NCBI GenBank assembly: GCA_030428025.1 | Contig: JAUIBJ010000106.1 | Location: forward strand, 1-8,641 | Source of the DNA: Alphaproteobacteria bacterium | Lineage (GTDB): Bacteria; Pseudomonadota; Alphaproteobacteria; Rhodobacterales; Rhodobacteraceae | DNA: 8,641 nt | Direction: 5' to 3' | Part shown: one piece after another, positions 1-5,912 of the stretch | How positions within the stretch are numbered: position 1 is the stretch's first letter | Layout: each line of letters begins with the position of its first letter | Notes under the pieces: model-generated | Databases searched by the model: none | Seen by the model: the letters and a program-made list of their open reading frames with translations, nothing else | What the model was told of the DNA's origin: nothing | Position numbers and translations under genes: made by a program

Positions 1-72
1 GTCCGAACCAGAGGCAAGACGCTGGTTGGTGCTGACGCCATTCCCCGGGGGTCCGTCTTTTCGACGGGGCAC
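1..72 (-). other. possible 5' end of a further element gene, cut by window edge
   Basis: On the minus strand an AGGAGG follows directly after the TAG stop of the XRE regulator (bases 77 down to 72), which would suit translational coupling to a next gene. No ATG, GTG or TTG lies at normal spacing from it. The two candidates are a GTG at 72-70, which overlaps the AGGAGG itself, and an ATG at 41-39, about 30 bases away in another frame. Both frames stay open to the edge but show too few codons to recognise. A small hairpin (CCGTC, loop 58-62, GACGG; 53-67) lies between them. I cannot say which start, if either, is used. Confidence 0.2.
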
Positions 73-77
73 CTCCT

Positions 78-479
78 CTACTGCCCGAATATCGCACGAA
101 TGGCCGCACGGCTCCGCGCTGTCATGCGCGGATCGCTGTGGCCGGACGCCTCGCGGATTTCCTGGAGCCAGCCGCGTTCGTTGGCGGTGACCGGCGTGCC
201 CATGATCTCGACAATGGCATTTGCGGCGGTATCGCCCACCACCTGTTCGAGCGTCAGGCGCAGGAGATAGGCCGGATCGCACTCCAGAGCACGCGCCAGG
301 GTGGGCACGCGATCCAGCGGCAGCTTGGTGGAGCCTGCCTTCACCATCGAGAGCATGTTGACGCTCACGAAGCCGGCTTCGGCAGCGATCTCGTTCTGCG
401 ATTTCTTCGGCCGCATTTCCATCACGCGCTTGTCGATATATTTCGCGAGCCGGGTGTCGGCATAAGGTTTCTTCGGCAT
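78..479 (-). CDS. XRE/Cro-CI-type helix-turn-helix regulator, 133 aa
   Basis: Probably a DNA-binding repressor or regulator of the element. Residues about 27-55 form a Cro/CI-like helix-turn-helix (SQNEIAAEAGF, then VSVNMLSMVKAG). They are followed by a helical segment with the phrase LPLDRVPTLARALECDPAYL, which is characteristic of small alphaproteobacterial XRE proteins. The C-terminal 50 residues are helical and end RAIFGQ. I start at the ATG at 479 because the protein begins MPKKPYADTR there and a GGGGA Shine-Dalgarno-like stretch lies six bases upstream. The frame is open 36 codons further up, but those codons look non-coding. A TATAAA at 531-536 (minus strand) could be its -10 box, with no clear -35. 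The gene is separated from the ATPase gene by 356 bp, so it probably has its own promoter. The target is unknown; control of the element's own genes is inferred from context only. Confidence 0.8.
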   Translation of the reverse strand: MPKKPYADTRLAKYIDKRVMEMRPKKSQNEIAAEAGFVSVNMLSMVKAGSTKLPLDRVPTLARALECDPAYLLRLTLEQVVGDTAANAIVEIMGTPVTANERGWLQEIREASGHSDPRMTARSRAAIRAIFGQ

Positions 480-628
480 GTACTTTCCCCTTTTTGCTGT
501 CGCTTCGCAGCGCATCGACTGCATGCTCTCTTTATAGCGACGGCCCGATGGGGAACGGCCGGGGAAACGCGATACATACTGGGCCACTCTCCGGATAACG
601 GTCCGGGCGGATCAGGCTTGTAGAGAAA

Positions 629-949
629 ATGCCGAGTGTATCGCTAAGCGGCAGCCACGCCCAACGAGCAGGATCCGGCGGACCACCCGGACCACTTGGA
701 CCAGTCGGACCGCTTGGGCCGCCCGGACCGCCGGGATGCTCATGTGCACCTGACGTCAAGAGCGGACCAATTGGTCCGTCCGGTCCGGCGCTTTCGGGAA
801 TGTCACTTCCAGAAGCGTTCCCGAAAGCGTCCCATCTATTCGTCAGGCGGGCCCATCACTGCCGAGGCGCGCACGGCATACACCCGAGGCCGCCCTTTCA
901 CGGCACGCCCCATCTTGAACTGCAATCCCTCGTTGCCCTGGGTCCGTAA
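629..949 (+). CDS. doubtful small ORF with collagen-like Gly-Pro-X repeats, 106 aa
   Basis: In this frame the 9-bp array reads as Gly-Pro-X triplets (residues about 18-35). After a ten-codon break the same frame resumes with three more (GPIGPSGPA, about 46-54), so the triplet phase is kept across the interruption. Against it: the Shine-Dalgarno is poor (GAGA just ahead of the ATG), the glycine codons are mostly GGA, which is unusual for this GC-rich DNA, and the last 38 codons run antisense into the end of the DUF927 gene. Because GGWCC is self-complementary, the minus strand also encodes Gly-Pro-X here (TTG start at 759). I list it because the phase preservation is notable, not because I think it is established. 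Confidence 0.15.
   Translation: MPSVSLSGSHAQRAGSGGPPGPLGPVGPLGPPGPPGCSCAPDVKSGPIGPSGPALSGMSLPEAFPKASHLFVRRAHHCRGAHGIHPRPPFHGTPHLELQSLVALGP
671..738. repeat. 9-bp direct repeat array with GGACC core
   Basis: GGACC or a one-base variant begins at 671, 680, 689, 698, 707, 716, 725 and 734, exactly nine bases apart. Five units are perfect in the core (680, 689, 698, 707, 725), one is GGGCC (716), and the end units decay to GGATC and GGATG. The spacers between cores vary (CCC, CTT, GTC and so on). After a 30-base gap the core returns at 764, 773 and 782, again spaced by nine, with the last two as GGTCC. Such spacing could be iterons or operator sites for an element protein, or a Gly-Pro-X coding repeat. 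Sequence alone does not decide. Confidence 0.85.
763..778. repeat. perfect 16-bp palindrome CGGACCAATTGGTCCG
   Basis: CGGACCAATTGGTCCG is fully self-complementary and carries the GGACC core of the neighbouring array in both orientations. A third core, GGTCC, follows nine bases on at 782. A dimeric helix-turn-helix protein such as the element's XRE regulator could bind such a site, but that is inference. Confidence 0.8.
789..829 (-). terminator. 12-bp perfect inverted repeat just past the DUF927 stop, possible terminator
   Basis: CGCTTTCGGGAA (789-800) pairs perfectly with TTCCCGAAAGCG (818-829) around a 17-base loop. The structure lies six bases after the TAG stop (836-838) of the DUF927 gene, as a transcription terminator would. 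It lacks a T tract on either strand, so it is not a canonical intrinsic terminator. It could equally protect the mRNA 3' end or be a protein-binding site. The structure is certain; its role is not. Confidence 0.45.
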
Positions 950-2629
950 CAGGCCGGCGGCCTTGTGCAGCTGCGCCGCCTCGGTCGGATTTGTGGCCGC
1001 GTGAATCTCTTTCCAGCACTCGGGTCGGACATAAACCCAGTCCTTGTCCCGCCATCCGTCAAGCTTCGTCTCGCTGCAATTGTCAATCGGCGGGAAGCGA
1101 TCGAGATTCTGCGAGACATAGGCACGGGTCCGGTCCACGGTTTCGGAAATCGCCGCATGGGTCGGAGCGTCGCGCTCCCGAAACCAGATTTCGAAAAGCT
1201 CGCGCGCGGCTGCCTGGGCTTCTCGCCGGCGCCAGCCGGTAAGGCCGAACTTGGTTGCCATTTCACCGGCCAACGCGACGCTGGCGAAGCGTCCCAGAAC
1301 CCGATGGACCTGACCGTTCGAAGCAGCATCGACATTTCGCATGCAGCTTTTGCAGAACTTGTTGACGAAGCCCCCGAAGCTGTCCGTCTTCCCGGTTCTC
1401 GGAATGAGATGCTCCACGAAGGCCGGCCCGGCCACGCCGTAATTTTGCTGCGCCGCACGTTCCATGCGTTTGGCAAATGCATCGCCATCAGATGCACCGT
1501 GCAGAGTATCAAAAGCGCCATGCGGCCGGTCATCCGCCACGATGTCAACCAGGCGGATATCCTGCCCGGCCTGAATTTCGCGGCCACCGACGTTCATGTG
1601 CTCTTCCAGCGAGATTTCCCCACTCGACAAAAAAGGCATGGTCCAGCGCATCGTCCCGTGAAGCTTGCCGTCAGAGCGCGACCTGTTCTTTCCTGCTCCG
1701 TTTGCAAGCGTGTAGACAATGTCACCAGCGATCCGAGGGTCCACCTGGTGCAACTCGTCAAGAACGAGGAGGCTGTCATTGCAGGTGGCAGCAATACCTT
1801 CGATTGCGTTGTCCGTGCTGCGCCAGCTTTGCTTAAAGGCCGGCGCACCCCAGACCGAGGCCGCCATCTTCTGGAGCGTGGACTTGCCTGATGACGACGC
1901 TCCACGCAAATGGAACCCGCCTCCCTCGCGTCCCAGCACCGCCAACAGCGGACCGCTGAACGCGAGCGACAAAGCAAAGACCATCAGCGGATTGCCGGCA
2001 GAAGGGGCCGCGACCGTGGCGCGCCACTCCTCCAGCGTGCCCTTCTTATGCATCGCTGCCGCCACATGATCGGAGATAAGATCAGGCACCACGCGCGCGG
2101 CCCCGAGAACGCGGCCATCGCCAAGCGTAAAGGCGCTGAAATCACGGTCGACCCAGCCGAGATGATTCACCCGGTCGTAACGCACCGCCGGCTGCCAACC
2201 GACGAGCAACTCCTTGACGCTCTCAGCCGCCTTTGCCGCATTTGTGAGCACCAGACCACGATCGAGCAAGGGTTTCACCGCCGTTGCCGGACGACCGTTA
2301 ATGTCATTTGCGCCGAGCATCAGCTCATTCCACCGCCCATCCGGATCCTGAAGCGCAATGACACTGCCCCAGCCACTGCCGTCCGGTCGCCTGCAACGCC
2401 CTTTCACAAGCAGGGGCGAACAGATCTTAACCGGCACCAGGTCGTCACCCGCGCCGGGTCGGAACTGATACAGGCCATCACTTTGCAGTGTGAAGCCCTC
2501 GGGAATGCTGTCCCGCAAGTGATCGTCGAGCGCAACTTGCTCACCGGGCGAGGAAACGCCGCTGGTACTCGGGAAGTCGAGAACGTTCTCGCTTACAGCG
2601 GCGGCAGGGAAGCTGGGATGGTTGGTCAT
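836..2629 (-). CDS. DUF927-family P-loop ATPase, putative helicase of the mobile element, 597 aa
   Basis: The central part is an AAA+-like ATPase. It has Walker A GASSSGKST (residues 243-251), Walker B LLVLDE (about 287-292) followed by LHQ, and a polar LSSGE segment (about 334-338) in the position of a sensor. Upstream, residues about 35-210 include GLYQFRPGAG and the NHLGWV phrase typical of the DUF927 fold. The C-terminal 100 residues, with a WVYVRPECWKEI segment, look like a winged-helix tail. DUF927 proteins occur in plasmids, phages and islands. Members in staphylococcal SCC cassettes (Cch) are described as MCM-like replicative helicases, so an element-replication role is a reasonable inference. 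I use the ATG at 2629 because GAGGT sits six bases upstream (2636-2640); the open frame's earlier ATG at 2650 has no such site. No primase or polymerase motif is present. The gene lies 121 bp downstream of alpA, likely in one transcript. Confidence 0.85.
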   Translation of the reverse strand: MTNHPSFPAAAVSENVLDFPSTSGVSSPGEQVALDDHLRDSIPEGFTLQSDGLYQFRPGAGDDLVPVKICSPLLVKGRCRRPDGSGWGSVIALQDPDGRWNELMLGANDINGRPATAVKPLLDRGLVLTNAAKAAESVKELLVGWQPAVRYDRVNHLGWVDRDFSAFTLGDGRVLGAARVVPDLISDHVAAAMHKKGTLEEWRATVAAPSAGNPLMVFALSLAFSGPLLAVLGREGGGFHLRGASSSGKSTLQKMAASVWGAPAFKQSWRSTDNAIEGIAATCNDSLLVLDELHQVDPRIAGDIVYTLANGAGKNRSRSDGKLHGTMRWTMPFLSSGEISLEEHMNVGGREIQAGQDIRLVDIVADDRPHGAFDTLHGASDGDAFAKRMERAAQQNYGVAGPAFVEHLIPRTGKTDSFGGFVNKFCKSCMRNVDAASNGQVHRVLGRFASVALAGEMATKFGLTGWRRREAQAAARELFEIWFRERDAPTHAAISETVDRTRAYVSQNLDRFPPIDNCSETKLDGWRDKDWVYVRPECWKEIHAATNPTEAAQLHKAAGLLRTQGNEGLQFKMGRAVKGRPRVYAVRASAVMGPPDE

Positions 2630-2750
2630 CAGGTTACCTCGGATTGGCATAGCTGGGGTGTTTGGCGAGACGGAAGTCGCGCCATTGAAATGGTTGACGT
2701 CCCGGTGCGAAGGAGCGGTCGGGATCTGGTTGAAAGGGCCGGGGTGGCGG

Positions 2751-2987
2751 CTAGGAGGCCATCATCGCATCGGCATCGACATCCAGGCAGGTGATCAAGC
2801 CGCAGGCGAGCCGGCCTTCCCATTCCTCGATGTCTGCAAGGCGCCAGCGGGTGGTTGTTCCGCCAAGCTTGACAGGCTTGGGAAATTCACTCTTTCGCTT
2901 CCAGCGCCAGATCGTATCCTTCGACACGTTGAAGCGCTGAGCGACCTGCTCGACGGAAAGATAGAGGGAATTGGAAGGCGTAGACAT
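2751..2987 (-). CDS. AlpA-family excisionase/transcriptional regulator, 78 aa
   Basis: A small winged helix-turn-helix protein of the MerR-like AlpA family, which activates or assists excision of integrated elements and regulates integrase or replication genes. The helix-turn-helix is residues 10-32 (LSVEQVAQRF, then VSKDTIWRWKRK), followed by the diagnostic wing FPKPVKLGGTTTRWRLADIEEW (35-56). The length is normal for the family. The C-terminal tail, with CGLITCLDVDADAMMAS, is not conserved as far as I can tell. AAGGAG lies eight bases ahead of the ATG. It is the element gene nearest the tRNA and the first of a probable alpA-DUF927 transcript. The usual adjacent integrase is absent from the tRNA side. 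The family call is firm; the excision role here is inferred from family and position. Confidence 0.9.
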   Translation of the reverse strand: MSTPSNSLYLSVEQVAQRFNVSKDTIWRWKRKSEFPKPVKLGGTTTRWRLADIEEWEGRLACGLITCLDVDADAMMAS

Positions 2988-3189
2988 AGGTCTTGCTCCT
3001 TGATGGGTTTCAATTCGCGTCGATCCAAAGCATCAAGAAATGCCGCATGGCTCAACACCAAGGCCTATAGCGCTCCGCCGTTGGAACTGATCAATCTTCC
3101 TGATTCTGCGGCGGGATGTTGCATCCTTGCCACACCTTTAAGAGCCGGACGCCACTTGTCAAACATGGTCACTGCCTCGTGCAAGCCGA

Positions 3190-3223
3190 TGCATCTCGTG
3201 GCATATAGTATTTGGCAGATGCA
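3190..3223. repeat. inverted repeat TGCATCT...AGATGCA upstream of alpA
   Basis: TGCATCT (3190-3196) and AGATGCA (3217-3223) are perfect 7-bp inverted arms around a 20-bp A+T-rich spacer. TGGCA also occurs twice as a direct repeat inside (3199-3203 and 3213-3217). The centre is about 100 bp from the tRNA end and 220 bp upstream of alpA. It could be an operator or an excisionase/integrase arm site. A chance 7-bp pair is possible. Confidence 0.4.
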
Positions 3224-3265
3224 AAATTTATGGTGGCAATAATGGGGGTAAGAAGCGGGCGTAGC

Positions 3266-3304
3266 ATATTTTATTTTTAAATTTCAATTGTTTATTGAAT
3301 TAGA
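3266..3304. other. A+T-rich junction next to the tRNA 3' end, candidate attachment-site core and arm
   Basis: Thirty-five of 39 bases are A or T in otherwise GC-rich DNA. Bases 3282-3294 match the IHF consensus WATCAANNNNTTR at all but one specified position. TTCAAT (3283-3288) and ATTGAA (3294-3299) form a small hairpin with a 5-base loop. The segment ends exactly where the tRNA CCA begins. This composition and position suit a tyrosine-recombinase attachment site. The hairpin has no U run on the tRNA strand, so it is a poor terminator candidate. Confidence 0.45.
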
Positions 3305-3394
3305 TGGCGGAGACGAAGGGATTCGAACCCTCGAGACGGTTTCCCGTCTACTCCCTTAGCAGGGGAGCGCCTTCGACCACTCGGCCACGTCTCC
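3305..3394 (-). tRNA. tRNA-Ser (anticodon GCU), CCA encoded
   Basis: Read on the minus strand, the acceptor stem GGAGACG/CGTCTCC closes the molecule, with discriminator G at 3308 and an encoded CCA at 3305-3307. The anticodon stem CTCCC/GGGAG encloses the loop CTGCTAA with anticodon GCT at 3358-3360. The long variable arm (GACGG-GAAA-CCGTC) is the class II hallmark of serine tRNAs. The T arm has the standard GGTTCGAAT. It decodes AGC/AGU. The gene appears intact despite the presumed integration event, as expected when an element restores the 3' end. A gatata-like -10 element lies within about 15 bases upstream, but I would not insist on it. Confidence 0.97.
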
Positions 3395-3653
3395 GCCGAC
3401 GCGTATATCCGCCGGCAACTCCGGGATACAAGGGAAAATGTCCACGGGTCCGGATTTTCTCCCGGGCATTCCGGCGGGCGAGAGATCGGGGAACTCAGGC
3501 ATTGTATGGGCCCGCCGGCGGGTTCCGTTCGGTGCGGCCGAGGCCGGATCGTCGATAGATCTCTGACAGCCAAGGGCCGTCGCCGGCGGGCTTGTCTTTG
3601 ACCCGACGCGCCCTGACCCCTCTTTCCGCCGACGGCGTCTTGCCGGGGGGCGG
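3395..3653. other. 259-bp intergenic region between bisC stop and tRNA-Ser
   Basis: No gene is supported here. It should hold the tRNA-Ser promoter (minus strand, just above 3395) and the transcript end of bisC. A perfect GC palindrome CCCGCCGGCGGG lies at 3511-3522, and a related CGCCGGCGGG occurs near 3579-3588. Neither is followed by a T run, so they are weak terminator candidates. Confidence 0.5.
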
Positions 3654-5912
3654 TCATTCCACCGCCCTCACCTCGACCAGCGCGGTATGGGCACTGCTGC
3701 CCTGGCCCAGCCGCGAGGTGCCCACATCGAGCGTCAACACGTTGGGATTGCCGTTCGCGTCGGTGTTCTCGCCCGGGTCCCCATACCAGGCGCCTGTGGG
3801 CAGGGCGACGACGCCCGGCAGGATATCCGCCGACAGCGCTGCGCGCGCAAGGCAGGCACCGCGCCGGTTATGCACCCGCACCAGCGCGCCGTCGTCAATG
3901 CCCCGCGCGCGCGCATCGGCGGGGTTCATGACCAGCGTCTCGGGCCGCGCGCCTTCGGTATCGGCCAGCGCCGCTTCCATTTGGCTGTGCAGCTTGTCGC
4001 CCGGCTGCGGTGAGACCAGATGCAGCGGTGCGCTTTCATCCGCCGCGCCCAGCCATTCCGAGGGTGGCAGCCAGACCGGATGGCCGGGACAGTCGGCATA
4101 GCCGAACCCGTCGATCGTCTCGGAAAAAAGCTCGATCCGGCCCGAGGGCGTGTCGAGCGCATGGCCCAACGGATCGTCCCGGAACCGGCTTAGAAAGGAG
4201 GGGGCGTCGACCTCCGGCCGGATCGGAAGCTGCACCCAGTTCCGTTCGCGCAGAGTATCGAACTCGGGAATGTGGACCCCGGCCGCGCCTGCGCTTTCGC
4301 GGAACCCCGAATAGAGATGGCGCAGCCAGCCTTCCACGTCGCGCCCCTCGGTATAGGCCTCGTGCACGCCCAAACGCTCGGCCAGCCCGGCGAAGATGTC
4401 GTAATCGTTGCGCGCCTCGCCCACAGGCGGGATCAGACGCGGCATGAAGAACAGATAGTCATCCAGATTGGCCCGGCCGATATCCTCGCGTTCATAGGGC
4501 GTGGTGGCGGGAAGGACGATGTCGGCGCGCTTCGCCGTGGCGGTCCACCACGGTTCGTTCACGATGATCGTCTCGGGGCGTGTCCACGCCTCGTGCAGGC
4601 GGTTGAGGTCCTGATGGTGATGAAACGGATTGCCGCCGGCCCAATAAACCAGCCGGATATCCGGATAGAGAGCGCGCCGGCCGTTGTAATCGTAGGGCTG
4701 CACGGGGTTGAGCAGCATGTCGGCGATCCGCGCAACGGGGATCACCTGCCCGACCGGGTTGCGCCCCTGATCCAGCGCCAGCCCGCTCAACCGTTTCAAG
4801 GACTTGCCGATGCCGCCGATAGCCCCGTACCCATAGCCCACACCGCCCCCGGGCAGACCGATCTGCCCCAGCATCGCCGCCAGCACGGCGGACATCCAGT
4901 AGGGTTGTTCGCCATGTTCGGCCCGCTGCAGCGACCACGCCACGGTGATCAGCGTGCGGGTTTGGGCCATTCGCCGGGCCAGATCTCGGATCGTGCCGGC
5001 ATCGACCCCGCAAAGCGGCGCGGCCCAGTCGGGCGACTTCGGCGTGCCGTCCGTCTCGCCCAGCAGGTAGGGCCTGAACCGTTCGAACCCGGTGGTGTAA
5101 CGCGCCAGAAAGGCGCGGTCGGTCAAGCCCTCGGTCTCCAGCACCCAGGCCAGCGCCAGCATCAGCGCGGTATCCGAGGCCGGGCGCAGCGGCAGCCATT
5201 CGCACCCGTCCGGCGCGTCCGTCCGCTGCGGCCCGATATTCACGAGCCGCATCCCCTCCTTGTGCATGAACCGGTCGAACCAGCCGCCGGTTTCGTGCTC
5301 GGTCACGCCGCCCATGCTGACCTGACTGTTCTTCGGATTGATGCCCCCGAACATCACCAGCGTCTCGGTGTTCTCGTGAATGGTGCGCCAGCTGTGCTGC
5401 GAGCCGTAGCTGTATTTGAGAAAGTTGACCCCGAAGACATGTGGCATGATCGCCTGCGCGCAGCCGGTCGAATAGCTGCCGAAGGAGGCCACATAGCCGC
5501 CTATGGAATTCAGGAACCGGTGCACCTGGCTCAGCGCATGGTGAAACCGCCCGGCCGAGGCCCAGCCATAAGAGCCGCCGAAGATCGCCTCGTTGCCATG
5601 GGTCTTGCGAACGCGGTCGAGCTCTTGCGCGGCGATGTCGAGCGCCTCGTCCCACGGCAGGGCGACGAACTCGTCCCGCCCGCGCAAGGATCGGTCGCGC
5701 CGTTCCAGCCAGCCGCGCCGGACCGAGGGGCGATGCACCCGGCTGTGGTGGTGGACCGCGGCAGGCAGGATATCGGTGATGCGCGAGGGGGCGGGGTCCT
5801 GCGCGAAAGGCCGCGTCTCGACGATCCGGTCGCCTTCGGTGACGACCTCGAAGGCTCCCCAATGGCTGGAGGTGACCCTGATTTGCCTTTCCGGCGTCTC
5901 TGTCCTGCTCAT
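3654..5912 (-). CDS. bisC: molybdopterin-dependent biotin/methionine sulfoxide reductase (DMSO reductase family), 752 aa
   Basis: A bis-MGD molybdoenzyme that reduces sulfoxides such as biotin or methionine sulfoxide in the cytoplasm. The active-site region reads GSYGWAS (residues 113-119) and GSYSTGCAQ (145-153). Tyr115, Trp117 and Ser148 correspond, shifted by one, to Tyr114, Trp116 and the molybdenum ligand Ser147 of Rhodobacter DMSO reductase. There is no N-terminal Cys motif for an Fe-S cluster, as expected for this subfamily. Cofactor-binding phrases include WLPLRPASDTALMLALAW (239-256), LGQIGLPGGGVGYGYG (348-363) and AGGNPFHHHQDLNRL. The C-terminal molydopterin-binding barrel starts around TLVMNPADARARGIDDG. 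I choose the ATG at 5912 (MSRTETPERQ). The frame is open 56 codons further but those look non-coding and overlap the divergent gene. Neither start gives a Tat twin-arginine signal, which argues for BisC rather than periplasmic TorA/DorA. Its length is near the 744 residues I recall for R. sphaeroides BisC. Substrate remains inferred. Confidence 0.85.
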   Translation of the reverse strand: MSRTETPERQIRVTSSHWGAFEVVTEGDRIVETRPFAQDPAPSRITDILPAAVHHHSRVHRPSVRRGWLERRDRSLRGRDEFVALPWDEALDIAAQELDRVRKTHGNEAIFGGSYGWASAGRFHHALSQVHRFLNSIGGYVASFGSYSTGCAQAIMPHVFGVNFLKYSYGSQHSWRTIHENTETLVMFGGINPKNSQVSMGGVTEHETGGWFDRFMHKEGMRLVNIGPQRTDAPDGCEWLPLRPASDTALMLALAWVLETEGLTDRAFLARYTTGFERFRPYLLGETDGTPKSPDWAAPLCGVDAGTIRDLARRMAQTRTLITVAWSLQRAEHGEQPYWMSAVLAAMLGQIGLPGGGVGYGYGAIGGIGKSLKRLSGLALDQGRNPVGQVIPVARIADMLLNPVQPYDYNGRRALYPDIRLVYWAGGNPFHHHQDLNRLHEAWTRPETIIVNEPWWTATAKRADIVLPATTPYEREDIGRANLDDYLFFMPRLIPPVGEARNDYDIFAGLAERLGVHEAYTEGRDVEGWLRHLYSGFRESAGAAGVHIPEFDTLRERNWVQLPIRPEVDAPSFLSRFRDDPLGHALDTPSGRIELFSETIDGFGYADCPGHPVWLPPSEWLGAADESAPLHLVSPQPGDKLHSQMEAALADTEGARPETLVMNPADARARGIDDGALVRVHNRRGACLARAALSADILPGVVALPTGAWYGDPGENTDANGNPNVLTLDVGTSRLGQGSSAHTALVEVRAVE

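Larger units (their letters stand above)
480..835. other. 356-bp non-genic region with repeat array and inverted repeats
   Basis: This stretch lies upstream of the XRE regulator and downstream of the DUF927 gene. It contains the 9-bp GGACC array (671-738), a perfect palindrome (763-778), a 12-bp inverted repeat (789-829) and a possible -10 box for the regulator (531-536, minus strand). Open frames run through it on both strands (plus from 629, minus from a TTG at 759 to 532). Neither has a convincing ribosome binding site or recognisable product outside the repeat-encoded Gly-Pro part. Confidence 0.6.
1..3304. mobile_element. right end of a putative tRNA-Ser-integrated element (partial)
   Basis: Three minus-strand genes typical of integrated prophage-like or satellite elements (XRE regulator, DUF927 ATPase, AlpA regulator) end beside the 3' terminus of a tRNA-Ser gene, a classic insertion target. 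The junction is a 39-bp strongly A+T-rich segment quite unlike the GC-rich DNA on the far side of the tRNA, where host-like metabolic genes begin. I see no integrase, no second copy of the tRNA 3' end and no structural phage genes, so the other boundary must lie to the left. The right boundary is placed at the CCA end of the tRNA. That the tRNA is the attachment site is inferred from position and context, not shown by a visible direct repeat. Confidence 0.6.
2988..3304. promoter_or_regulatory. 317-bp leader between alpA and the tRNA 3' end
   Basis: I see no convincing gene here; the open plus-strand frame from 2622 to 3242 is a shadow across alpA. The stretch must hold the alpA promoter, but no clear -35/-10 pair stands out. 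It contains an inverted repeat (3190-3223) and, next to the tRNA, an A+T-rich segment with an IHF-like site. It is the natural place for excisionase and integrase arm-binding sites. Confidence 0.5.

Noticed and set aside
53..67. 5-bp hairpin CCGTC/GACGG after the XRE gene as a terminator
   Set aside because: The stem is short and no T tract follows on the minus strand; an AGGAGG just before it suggests that transcription may continue.
671..738. CRISPR array
   Set aside because: The period is only nine bases, with no spacers of usual length and no cas genes nearby.
532..759. 75-residue minus-strand ORF with Gly-Pro-X repeats
   Set aside because: Needs a TTG start without a Shine-Dalgarno, and the Gly-Pro pattern follows automatically from the self-complementary GGWCC core; it leaves out the three cores at 764-786.
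2629..2823. 64-residue minus-strand ORF whose TGA overlaps the DUF927 ATG by one base
   Set aside because: The overlap would suit translational coupling, but the frame overlaps alpA, has no good ribosome site and no recognisable sequence; DUF927 has its own GAGGT.
3511..3522. CCCGCCGGCGGG palindrome as a bisC or tRNA terminator
   Set aside because: No loop, no T tract, and such GC palindromes are frequent in this base composition.
3292..3657. 121-residue minus-strand ORF covering the tRNA and the bisC downstream region
   Set aside because: It reads straight through the complete tRNA-Ser gene, is Arg/Pro-rich and has no Shine-Dalgarno; a chance GC-rich open frame.
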